The notes beneath the pieces are model-generated. The model was not told the DNA's origin and ran no database searches. It worked only from the letters and a program-made list of their open reading frames with translations. Shown here piece after piece: positions 1 to 5,236 of a DNA stretch of 5,236 nucleotides. This DNA comes from Burkholderiales bacterium. Its GTDB lineage: Bacteria > Pseudomonadota > Gammaproteobacteria > Burkholderiales > Usitatibacteraceae. The stretch is from NCBI GenBank assembly GCA_017880705.1, contig JADGRS010000253.1, positions 1 to 5,236 of the forward strand, in the 5' to 3' direction. Every line of letters begins with the position of its first letter. Position 1 is the first letter of the stretch. The position numbers and the translations under genes are program-made.

Positions 1-82
1 CGCCGTAGCTTTGGGGTAGCGCGCGTCTGTCACACTTCGCCCAGGCATCGGCTGCCTTCCCGCCGGAGCCAAGAGACCTTAC

Positions 83-89
83 GGAGGAG
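83..89 (+). promoter_or_regulatory. Ribosome binding site of the chemoreceptor gene
   Basis: GGAGGAG lies 7 bases upstream of the ATG at 97, an optimal Shine-Dalgarno sequence and spacing. It fixes the start of the chemoreceptor. No convincing sigma-70, sigma-28 or sigma-54 promoter is visible in the remaining bases 1-82, so the promoter is probably upstream of the window or too divergent to recognise. Confidence 0.85.
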
Positions 90-96
90 TTCGGGA

Positions 97-1776
97 ATGA
101 ACCTGCAGTCTTTCCGCATCAACACGCGCCTGCTAGCGGGATTCGCCATCGTGCTCATCCTCGTGGGCGCCGGTTCGCTGGTGGGGGTCTGGCAGCTGAA
201 GAGCCTCGAAGGGGTTGTCGAACGCCTGGCCACGGAGGAAATCGCCAAGGTCACGCTTTCCGAGCTCTGGATGAGCACCATCGCAACCAACGTCGTGCGC
301 CTCGAGGCGGCGCTCGCGCTCGATCCCAAAGACGAGATTGCCGAGCGCCTGCGCAGGGACATGGACGGCACCGTGAAGCAGGTCGCCGAGCGCGACAAGG
401 CGCTGGAGACCCTTGTCACGGCTCCGGAAGGCAAGAGGCTCATGGAGAGCATTTCCGTGATCCGCAAGCGCTACAAGGATTACAAGGCGCAGATGATCGA
501 ACGCCGCGCGAAGGGCGAGGACGTCCGGGAGGACCTGAAGACGACATTCGCCCCGCTCGCCAGAGACTACCTCGCCGCGATCCAGCTGTTCGTGGATTGG
601 GAGCGGGCGCAGCTCGACGACGCGCGCAAGAACGCCGCCGCCGCCGCGCACTCCGCGCGCACCGCCATCATGGTCACCGCGGCCTGCGGCCTGCTGGGCG
701 GCCTCGCGATCGCGCTCGTGCTATCGCATTCCATCGTGGCGCCCATCAATCGCGCCCGGGACAGCGCCCGCCTCATCGCATCGGGGGACCTGAACGGCGC
801 CATCGAGCTGTCCGGCCGCGACGAGGCCGCCGCGATGTTGCGCGACCTCGCGGAAATGCAGAAGAGGCTGCGGGACATCGTGGACAAGGTGCGCCTTGGC
901 GCCGAAGCGGTGACGGTGACCTCGGGGCAGATCGCCGCCGGCAACGCGGACCTGTCGTCGCGCACCGAGCAGCAGGCTTCCAGCATCGAGGAGACCGCCG
1001 CGTCCCTGGAGGAGCTCGCCTCGACGGTCGACCAGAACGCCGAGAATGCGAAAAAAGCCGACAAACTCGCCCATTCCGCCTCCCAGGTCGCCGATCGCGG
1101 CGGCGCGGTAGTGGGCAAGGTGGTGAGCACCATGGACGAGATCCGCAAGAGCAGCAGGAAGATTTCGGAGATCATCGGCGTGATCGACGGCATCGCGTTC
1201 CAGACCAACATCCTAGCGCTCAACGCCGCCGTGGAAGCGGCGCGCGCAGGCGAGCAGGGGCGCGGCTTCGCCGTGGTCGCGGCGGAGGTGCGCAGCCTCG
1301 CCCAGCGCTCGGCCGCGGCGGCCAAGGAGATCAAGGGACTCATCACCGACTCGGCGAAGACCGTGGATTCGGGCTCGAGGCTCGCCGACGAGGCCGGCGC
1401 GACCATGCAGGAAGTGGTCGAAAGCGTGCAGCGGGTCTCCGAGGTCATCAGCCAGATCGCGGTGGCCACGCAGGAGCAGAACGCGGGCATTGGCCAGGTC
1501 AACACCGCGGTCACCGAGCTCGATCGCGTGACGCAGCAGAATGCCTCGCTGGTGCAGGAATCGGCGGCCGCGTCCGAAAGCCTCAAGGAGCAGGCTGCGC
1601 GCCTCACGCAAAGCGTTGCGGCGTTCAAGCACGACAGTCGCCACGCTCGCCCGCAGCCTGAGCTCTCGCAGCAGGTCTTTGCCACCGCCCGTCTCGCTAC
1701 TGCACCACCGGCCGGCCGGGCGTTGGGCGTGGTCGCGGCCGCGAAGGACAAGGACGAAGAATGGAAGGAGTTCTAG
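97..1776 (+). CDS. Methyl-accepting chemotaxis protein (transmembrane chemoreceptor)
   Basis: This 559-residue inner-membrane chemoreceptor should sense a ligand in the periplasm and control CheA kinase through CheW. Visible in order: a short cytoplasmic N-terminus; a membrane segment at about residues 12-33; a helical periplasmic domain at about 34-188, of the size of a four-helix-bundle (4HB/Tar-like) sensor; a second membrane segment at about 189-210; a HAMP domain at about 211-263 (with the PIN and DLNG signatures); then the signalling coiled coil. A methylation segment with QQASSIEETAASLEEL is at 292-307, and a second Q/E-rich segment is near 480-497. The hairpin tip around 362-405 (IDGIAFQTNILALNAAVEAA, then GRGFAVVAAEVRSLAQRS) is canonical and matches the Tsr-type class. 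After a flexible linker at about 511-553 the protein ends in EWKEF, which fits the xWxxF CheR/CheB tether. The start is set by the GGAGGAG site. The stop overlaps the stop of the convergent hydrolase gene. The ligand cannot be predicted. Confidence 0.97.
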   Translation: MNLQSFRINTRLLAGFAIVLILVGAGSLVGVWQLKSLEGVVERLATEEIAKVTLSELWMSTIATNVVRLEAALALDPKDEIAERLRRDMDGTVKQVAERDKALETLVTAPEGKRLMESISVIRKRYKDYKAQMIERRAKGEDVREDLKTTFAPLARDYLAAIQLFVDWERAQLDDARKNAAAAAHSARTAIMVTAACGLLGGLAIALVLSHSIVAPINRARDSARLIASGDLNGAIELSGRDEAAAMLRDLAEMQKRLRDIVDKVRLGAEAVTVTSGQIAAGNADLSSRTEQQASSIEETAASLEELASTVDQNAENAKKADKLAHSASQVADRGGAVVGKVVSTMDEIRKSSRKISEIIGVIDGIAFQTNILALNAAVEAARAGEQGRGFAVVAAEVRSLAQRSAAAAKEIKGLITDSAKTVDSGSRLADEAGATMQEVVESVQRVSEVISQIAVATQEQNAGIGQVNTAVTELDRVTQQNASLVQESAAASESLKEQAARLTQSVAAFKHDSRHARPQPELSQQVFATARLATAPPAGRALGVVAAAKDKDEEWKEF

Positions 1777-2657
1777 TCCTTGCGCAGGTGACGAAACCAA
1801 TCCGCGATCTGGCCTCCGGTCCAGTGCACCACGCCGGGCTTCGCGAGCACGTAGCGATACAGCTCCTCGAGGTAACGAATGCGATGGGGCACGCCGGAGA
1901 TGTAGGGATGCACCGCGATCGCCATCACGCGGCATGACTGCGCGCTCTCCTCGTAGAGGCGGTCGAAGTGATCCTTGCCCCGGCGCAGCATCTCCTCGGC
2001 GGGATGGTTCTGGATCACCATCATCGCGATGTCGTTGATCTCGAGGGAGTAGGGGACCGAGACCACGGGCTTCGTCGTGGTCGAGACGTAGAGCGGCTGG
2101 TCGTCGAGCACCCAGTTGGCGACGTACTCGATTCCGGCCTCGGCGAGATAGTCGATGGTGTCGGCGGTTTCCGTGAGGCCGGGGCTCTCCCAGCCGCGCG
2201 GCGCCTTCCCCGTGAACGCGCGGATCGCCTCGATCGTGTCGCGGATCGCGGCCTTCTGGTCCTCGACCTTGTGCATCGGCGCCTGCAGCCAGCCGTGCGC
2301 CATGAATTCCCAGCCGAGGTCCTTCGCGGCCTGCGCCACGCGCGGATAGGTCTTGCACACGACGCCGTTGATCGCGAGGGTCGGGGTGATGCGGAATTTC
2401 TGCATGCAATCGAGGAGGCGCCAGAAGCCGACGCGCATGCCGTACTCGTGCCACGCCCAGTTGGGAAGATCAGGCAGCAGCGGCTGGCCCATCGGCGGGG
2501 GCAGCACGGTGCGCGGCATCGGCCGCTCGATTCCCCAGTCCTCGACGTTCACGACGGTCCATACGGCCATGCGCGCGCCGCCGGGAAGCTTGAGGGGCGG
2601 GCGATCGACGATCGCCGAGTAGGGAAGGCGCTCGCGCGGGGTGCGCGGTGCCGTCAC
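1773..2657 (-). CDS. PuuE/allantoinase-like polysaccharide deacetylase family hydrolase
   Basis: This 294-residue protein has the NodB-type deacetylase fold and most resembles the PuuE (metal-independent allantoinase) and HpPgdA branch, which hydrolyses C-N amide bonds. Supporting landmarks are IVDRPPLKLPGGARMAVW (16-33), VNVEDWG (36-42) in place of the usual TFDD motif, EFMAHGW (117-123), a GWESPGLTET segment (155-164), WVLDDQPLY (182-190) and a C-terminal AIAVHPYISG (247-256). No signal peptide is seen, so it is probably cytoplasmic. I chose the GTG at 2657 because it overlaps the kelch stop (GTGA), has GAGG 7 bases upstream, and keeps the family-typical PYSAIVDRPP segment. The first in-frame ATG (residue 30) would remove that segment. 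It is the last gene of the three-gene minus-strand operon. Allantoin is only one possible substrate. No other purine-catabolism gene is in the window, so I give no symbol. Confidence 0.88.
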   Translation of the reverse strand: MTAPRTPRERLPYSAIVDRPPLKLPGGARMAVWTVVNVEDWGIERPMPRTVLPPPMGQPLLPDLPNWAWHEYGMRVGFWRLLDCMQKFRITPTLAINGVVCKTYPRVAQAAKDLGWEFMAHGWLQAPMHKVEDQKAAIRDTIEAIRAFTGKAPRGWESPGLTETADTIDYLAEAGIEYVANWVLDDQPLYVSTTTKPVVSVPYSLEINDIAMMVIQNHPAEEMLRRGKDHFDRLYEESAQSCRVMAIAVHPYISGVPHRIRYLEELYRYVLAKPGVVHWTGGQIADWFRHLRKD

Positions 2658-3703
2658 TTCGGGCCCTCGAGCTCGTAGGCGTCGTGCGATTCGGTGTGCA
2701 CATGAACGCCGGTGCCCGCCGATTGCACGTCGCCGCTCACCATGTGCAGGCGATTGCCGACGACCGCGCCCGCGAGGCCGTGGCGCGACACCGGCATCGA
2801 GGGCAGCACGGTCCAGCGATTGGCCGCGGGATCGAACGCCTCGAGCGCTCGGAAGGTCATCATCGATTGCGTTGTTTGTCCCTCGCCGCCGCTCACGTAG
2901 ATGCGCCCGCCCCACACGCCCGACGCCGTGGCGCTGCGCGGCGAAGGCATGCGCGCGCGCACCGCGCCCCAGGTGTCGCTCGCCGGATCGTATTCCTCGG
3001 TGATGTCGGTGTTGCTCGCGACGCCGATGAACGCGGCGCCGATGCGCCCGCCGACCACGTAAATCTTCCCGTTGATCGCGCCCGCGGTCGCGTGGTTGCG
3101 CGGCGTCGGCATCGGCGTCCGCGCGCGCCAGGTATCGGTGGCCGGATCGTATTCCTCGACCGTGCCGAGCGCGAGGTGCGGGCGCGTCGGCAGCACCGAC
3201 GGCTCGCTGCTGCCCGGAGCCATGGCCGCGCCGCCGATCACGTAGATCTTGTCGCCGACGGCCACGGCGACCGGAGATCCGCGCTTGGTCGGCATCGGCG
3301 CGAGCGCCTTCCAGGTGTCCGCGGCCGGATCGTATTCCCAGGCGTTGTTGATCGGCACCCACGCCGGCTGTCCCGCGGTGGGTGGAACGAACCCCCCGAA
3401 GGCGTAGATCTTGCCGCGCATCTCGGTGAACGCGACATGGTGCGACAGGAGCGGCATGTCCTTCTTCTTCGTCCACTTGTCGGTGGCGGGATCATATTCG
3501 TAGACCATGCCGATGGGCTTCCACGCGGGGGCGAGGCCGCAGAAGACGTACATCTTGCCGCCCGCCGACGCGCCGAGGAGCTCCTCGGCGGGCTCGGGGA
3601 AGGGCGCGAGCTTCACCCACTTGCCCTGCGCGTGGGCGAGGCCTGCGAACGCCGCCATGGCGAGCGCGGCGGCGATGACGAACGAGCGAATCGAGACGAT
3701 CAT
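2654..3703 (-). CDS. Secreted kelch-repeat beta-propeller protein
   Basis: This 349-residue protein starts with a clear Sec signal peptide: MIVSIRS, a hydrophobic stretch at about 8-23, and AHA|Q cleavage after residue 25. The rest is kelch repeats. Five blades show the pattern (G/D)(K/R)(I/M)Y-V-x-GG ... YDPAxDxW ... MP, with first strands near residues 49, 97, 151, 212 and 266 and YDPA/FDPA motifs at 70, 125, 185, 239 and 290. A sixth, looser blade (NRLHMVSGD, 317-325) ends in DAYELEGPK. The N-terminal strand KWVKLAPFP (28-36) probably completes this last blade, closing a six-bladed ring. It should fold in the periplasm. Known exported bacterial kelch proteins include the sialic-acid mutarotase NanM, but the context here gives no sialate link, so the function is unknown. 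The ATG overlaps the stop of the upstream amidohydrolase (ATGA), and the stop overlaps the GTG start of the downstream hydrolase. No catalytic motif is recognisable; a His-rich tail (HVHTESH, 334-340) stands out. Confidence 0.93.
   Translation of the reverse strand: MIVSIRSFVIAAALAMAAFAGLAHAQGKWVKLAPFPEPAEELLGASAGGKMYVFCGLAPAWKPIGMVYEYDPATDKWTKKKDMPLLSHHVAFTEMRGKIYAFGGFVPPTAGQPAWVPINNAWEYDPAADTWKALAPMPTKRGSPVAVAVGDKIYVIGGAAMAPGSSEPSVLPTRPHLALGTVEEYDPATDTWRARTPMPTPRNHATAGAINGKIYVVGGRIGAAFIGVASNTDITEEYDPASDTWGAVRARMPSPRSATASGVWGGRIYVSGGEGQTTQSMMTFRALEAFDPAANRWTVLPSMPVSRHGLAGAVVGNRLHMVSGDVQSAGTGVHVHTESHDAYELEGPK
2665..2668 (-). promoter_or_regulatory. Ribosome binding site deciding the GTG start of the PuuE-like hydrolase
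   Basis: GAGG on the minus strand is followed by 7 bases and then the GTG at 2657-2655. It lies within the last codons of the kelch gene. It is weaker than the site before the kelch gene, but the spacing is good and supports the GTG start. Confidence 0.65.
2982..3500 (-). repeat. Kelch-blade DNA repeats (YDPA motif)
   Basis: The 15-base word GCCGGATCGTATTCC (plus-strand reading) occurs exactly at 2982-2996, 3141-3155 and 3324-3338, with a diverged copy at about 3486-3500. Spacings are about 159, 183 and 162 bases. Read on the minus strand it encodes the (E)YDPA core of successive kelch blades. It is therefore a coding repeat within one gene and not a mobile or regulatory element. Confidence 0.85.
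3629..3703 (-). other. Signal peptide of the kelch protein
   Basis: Residues 1-25 have one basic residue (Arg6), an alanine-rich hydrophobic core and a GLAHA|Q cleavage site, a classical Sec/signal peptidase I layout. There is no lipobox cysteine and no twin arginine. This places the propeller outside the cytoplasm, unlike the two enzymes encoded either side of it. Confidence 0.88.
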
Positions 3704-4773
3704 TTCTTCCTCCGGATTTTCAATAGTCGTGCAGCGTTTCCACCTTCGATCATGTCCCTCTCGGCGCGCTTCAGCCGGGGGACGCTTGCGATGAGGCCTA
3801 CGGGATCCATCTCGGCCATGTCGTAGGGGTAGTCCGTGCCGAGGAGCACGTGCCCGGCGCCGTGCTTGTCGATCATGTGCCGCAGCATCTGCGGATCGAA
3901 GGTGATGGTGTCGAAATACATCTTCGCGAGATAGCTCGACGGCGCCTTCCTGATCACGGTGCGGCAATCGGAACGGGCGCGATGCGCGTGGTCCATGCGC
4001 GCCCAGTAGTGGGCGAGATAGCCGCCCGCGTGCGGCAGGACGACCTTCAGCTTCGGGTGGCGCTCCATCACGCCGTCGAAGATCAGGTGACTTGCCGCGA
4101 TGGTCGTCTCCATCGGATTGCCGATTACGTTGTTGAGGTAATGATCCATCAGCCGGTCGCCCTGCGTGAAGCCGATGGGATGCAGGAAAAGGACGATGTC
4201 GAGCGCTTGCGCCTTCGCGAAGAATCTCTCCAGGTTCAGGCGCGCGTCGGTGAGGTCCATGCCGTTCACGCTGGGATTGATCTCCACGCCGCGAAAGCCC
4301 AGCTGCTTCACGCAGCGCTCGAGCTCCGCGACGGCGAGATCGACGTTCTGCAGCGGCACGGTGCCGAGTGCGACGAATCGATCGGGCCATTGCGCGACGA
4401 TTTCGGCGAGCCGGTCGTTCACTTTCCGCGCGAGCTCGATGCCGAGCCCGGGATCGGTCCAGTAGTAGGTCTGGTTGGGCGCCGGCGAGATGGCCTGGAT
4501 GTCGATGCCCATGCGGTCCATGTCGGCGAGGCGCGTCTCGATGTCGGAGAGCATCGGCATCCGGTCGCGGATCTGCTTCACGTTGACCTCGCGGGTCATC
4601 GCATTGGCGTAGGTGACCGAGGGCTCGTATTGCGCCGGGTTCAGGTGCGCGACGCTCGCGGCCACGGCCGTGTTGAGATAGTGGCAGTGGATGTCGATGC
4701 GCAGGCTCCCGCCCTTGCGGCTGCGCACGACCTTGGTCGACTTCGAGGCGCGCGCGGCGCAGGTGAACATCAT
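3700..4773 (-). CDS. ACMSD-like metal-dependent amidohydrolase (Amidohydro_2 family)
   Basis: This 357-residue TIM-barrel amidohydrolase belongs to the family that includes aminocarboxymuconate-semialdehyde decarboxylase and related aromatic decarboxylases and hydrolases. The likely metal ligands are all present: HCH at 29-31 (IDIHCHYL), His198 in FLHP, His248 in LPHAGG and Asp314 in GTDYPY. The spacings are close to those I recall for ACMSD (His9/His11, His177, His228, Asp294), so it should be catalytically intact, although the reaction and substrate cannot be assigned. It is probably cytoplasmic. The ATG at 4773 is followed directly by a second ATG at 4770, and a GAGGA lies 11 bases upstream, which is rather far. 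The first 24 or so residues are a basic extension before the usual RIDIHCH start, so the true start may lie downstream. It is the first gene of the minus-strand operon and diverges from the binding-protein gene. Confidence 0.92.
   Translation of the reverse strand: MMFTCAARASKSTKVVRSRKGGSLRIDIHCHYLNTAVAASVAHLNPAQYEPSVTYANAMTREVNVKQIRDRMPMLSDIETRLADMDRMGIDIQAISPAPNQTYYWTDPGLGIELARKVNDRLAEIVAQWPDRFVALGTVPLQNVDLAVAELERCVKQLGFRGVEINPSVNGMDLTDARLNLERFFAKAQALDIVLFLHPIGFTQGDRLMDHYLNNVIGNPMETTIAASHLIFDGVMERHPKLKVVLPHAGGYLAHYWARMDHAHRARSDCRTVIRKAPSSYLAKMYFDTITFDPQMLRHMIDKHGAGHVLLGTDYPYDMAEMDPVGLIASVPRLKRAERDMIEGGNAARLLKIRRKK
3708..3713 (-). promoter_or_regulatory. Ribosome binding site of the kelch gene, inside the amidohydrolase coding end
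   Basis: On the minus strand GGAGGA is followed by four bases and the ATG at 3703. The site is embedded in the codons for the last residues (KIRRKK) of the amidohydrolase, whose TGA overlaps the kelch ATG. A strong internal site beside a stop-start overlap indicates coupled translation. Confidence 0.85.
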
Positions 4774-4784
4774 TGTTCGCTGTT

Positions 4785-4789
4785 TCCTC
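4785..4789 (-). promoter_or_regulatory. Possible ribosome binding site of the amidohydrolase gene
   Basis: GAGGA on the minus strand ends 11 bases before the ATG at 4773 and 14 before the ATG at 4770. The long spacing favours the first ATG over the second but makes initiation here look moderate in strength. Confidence 0.5.
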
Positions 4790-4811
4790 GGGGGGCGGGT
4801 TTCGGTTGCCG

Positions 4812-4844
4812 CTATTTATACAGCGAAATGCGGTGGGCTATCAT
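4812..4844. promoter_or_regulatory. Candidate overlapping divergent promoters
   Basis: In the 97-base region between two divergent starts, the minus strand reads ATGATA (4844-4839), 18 bases, TATAAA (4820-4815), a plausible -35/-10 pair for the amidohydrolase operon. The plus strand reads TTTATA (4815-4820), 18 bases, TATCAT (4839-4844), a plausible pair for the binding-protein gene. The same two hexamers serve both directions with swapped roles. Each candidate -10 matches TATAAT at 5 of 6 positions and each -35 matches TTGACA at 4 of 6. No operator palindrome is obvious. This is by eye only. Confidence 0.4.
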
Positions 4845-4860
4845 TCGAGCGACTGGCCCG

Positions 4861-4865
4861 GGAGG
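4861..4865 (+). promoter_or_regulatory. Ribosome binding site of the substrate-binding protein gene
   Basis: GGAGG followed by AATTC and the ATG at 4871 gives a consensus Shine-Dalgarno sequence at good spacing and fixes the start of this partial gene. Confidence 0.88.
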
Positions 4866-4870
4866 AATTC

Positions 4871-4942
4871 ATGAATCGCCGTCATGCGCTGCGAGCCGCC
4901 GTGGCGGTATCCGCTGCCGCGAGCTTGCCACGAGTGTTCGCG
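4871..4942 (+). other. Signal peptide of the substrate-binding protein
   Basis: Residues 1-24 carry Arg3-Arg4 and Arg8, a weakly hydrophobic Ala/Val core and a VFA|Q cleavage site. The mild core and RR pair are compatible with Tat export, but the motif is imperfect. Confidence 0.8.
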
Positions 4943-5236
4943 CAGGAAAAACCGGTCGCGATCAAGCTGGCGCTGAACCGCGCGCCCTACGACGCCTCGA
5001 ACGCGCCGTTTCTCCTCGCGCGCGACAAGGGCTACTTCGCGCAGGAGGGCCTCGACGTGACGATGTCGCTGTCGAAGAACGCGACGGATGCCATACGGCG
5101 CGTCACGTCGAACGAGTTCGATTTCGGGTTCATCGACGGCTCGGTGTCGATGCGCGCGGCAATGCAAAGCGGGGCGCCTTCGCCGGTGTATCTTTTCGCG
5201 ATCTTCGATCGGTCGCCCGCGTGCATCGTCACCTGG
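4871..5236 (+). CDS. ABC transporter substrate-binding protein, NMT1/THI5/SsuA-like (5' part only)
   Basis: The first 122 codons are present and the frame is open to the window edge; family members are usually about 310-350 residues. It should be a periplasmic binding protein delivering a small molecule to an ABC importer. The N-terminus is an export signal: NRRHALR, then an alanine/valine-rich core, with likely cleavage at VFA|QE after residue 24. The RR pair resembles a twin-arginine motif but lacks the usual Phe/Leu pattern, so Sec or Tat export are both possible. No lipobox cysteine is seen. The mature part begins with a beta-strand (VAIKLALNRAPYDA) followed by APFLLARDKGYFAQEGLDVT (45-64), the hallmark of the NMT1/SsuA family. 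NEFDFGFIDG follows, where this family usually has a glycine-rich ligand-side strand. Relatives bind sulfonates, pyrimidine thiamine precursors, riboflavin or aromatic acids, so the ligand is open. Permease and ATPase genes would be expected downstream. Confidence 0.92.
   Translation, partial: MNRRHALRAAVAVSAAASLPRVFAQEKPVAIKLALNRAPYDASNAPFLLARDKGYFAQEGLDVTMSLSKNATDAIRRVTSNEFDFGFIDGSVSMRAAMQSGAPSPVYLFAIFDRSPACIVTW

Noticed and set aside
1..82. Possible promoter or end of an upstream gene before the chemoreceptor
   Set aside because: TTGGGG at 11-16 has no matching -10 at proper spacing, and no sigma-28 or sigma-54 consensus or supported coding frame is visible.
567..1751. Long minus-strand open frame of about 394 codons opposite the chemoreceptor
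   Set aside because: Its Ser/Ala/Arg-rich translation matches no family, and it is the antisense shadow of the well-supported receptor gene in high-GC DNA.
1777..1830. Possible bidirectional terminator at the convergent gene ends
   Set aside because: No stem followed by a T-run was found on either strand; the sequence is coding on both sides of the shared CTAG.
2658..3476. Upstream in-frame extension of the PuuE-like hydrolase to an earlier ATG
   Set aside because: The extra residues are low-complexity Arg-rich and lie out of frame inside the kelch gene. The GTG at 2657 has a ribosome site and an overlap typical of coupled genes.
2648..3826. Plus-strand open frame of about 392 codons opposite the kelch gene
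   Set aside because: Its Arg/His/Ala-rich translation has no recognisable domain, whereas the minus strand here encodes clear kelch repeats with start and stop overlaps.
3704..4390. Upstream in-frame extension of the kelch protein
   Set aside because: It reads out of frame through the amidohydrolase gene and would bury the signal peptide. The ATG at 3703 has a strong GGAGGA site.
4861..4873. GGAGGAATTCATG looks like a vector ribosome site with an EcoRI site
   Set aside because: GAATTC arises naturally from a Shine-Dalgarno sequence followed by AATTC. The flanking genes are native-looking on both sides and nothing else suggests a cloning junction.

Overview
This is a GC-rich, tightly packed bacterial window with Proteobacteria-type genes. 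The chemoreceptor's signalling-domain wording (NADLSSRTEQQ...) and the overall gene style suggest a betaproteobacterium, probably a Burkholderiales-like environmental organism. That placement is inferred from protein style and is not proven. I see no rRNA, tRNA, CRISPR array, insertion sequence or origin.

Layout: (1) Positions 1-96 are a short leader with a strong ribosome binding site. (2) Positions 97-1776 (+) encode a complete methyl-accepting chemotaxis protein with two membrane segments, a periplasmic domain, HAMP, a signalling hairpin and a C-terminal EWKEF tether. (3) Three minus-strand genes follow, transcribed from right to left: an ACMSD-like amidohydrolase (4773-3700), a secreted six-bladed kelch propeller (3703-2654) and a PuuE/allantoinase-like polysaccharide-deacetylase-fold hydrolase (2657-1773). 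Each junction overlaps by 4 bases (ATGA, then GTGA), so they very probably form one translationally coupled operon. The last gene meets the chemoreceptor tail to tail, and the two stop codons share one CTAG. (4) A 97-base divergent intergenic region (4774-4870) carries candidate promoters for both directions. (5) From 4871 to the window edge (+) is the 5' part of a periplasmic substrate-binding protein of the NMT1/THI5/SsuA type.

Taken together, the right-hand two-thirds looks like a small-molecule uptake and catabolism locus. An ABC-importer binding protein would capture a substrate, two amidohydrolase- or deacetylase-type enzymes would process it in the cytoplasm, and an exported kelch protein of unknown role lies between them in the operon. 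The substrate cannot be told from sequence alone. The chemoreceptor next door might sense a related compound, but convergent orientation gives no direct evidence of a link.
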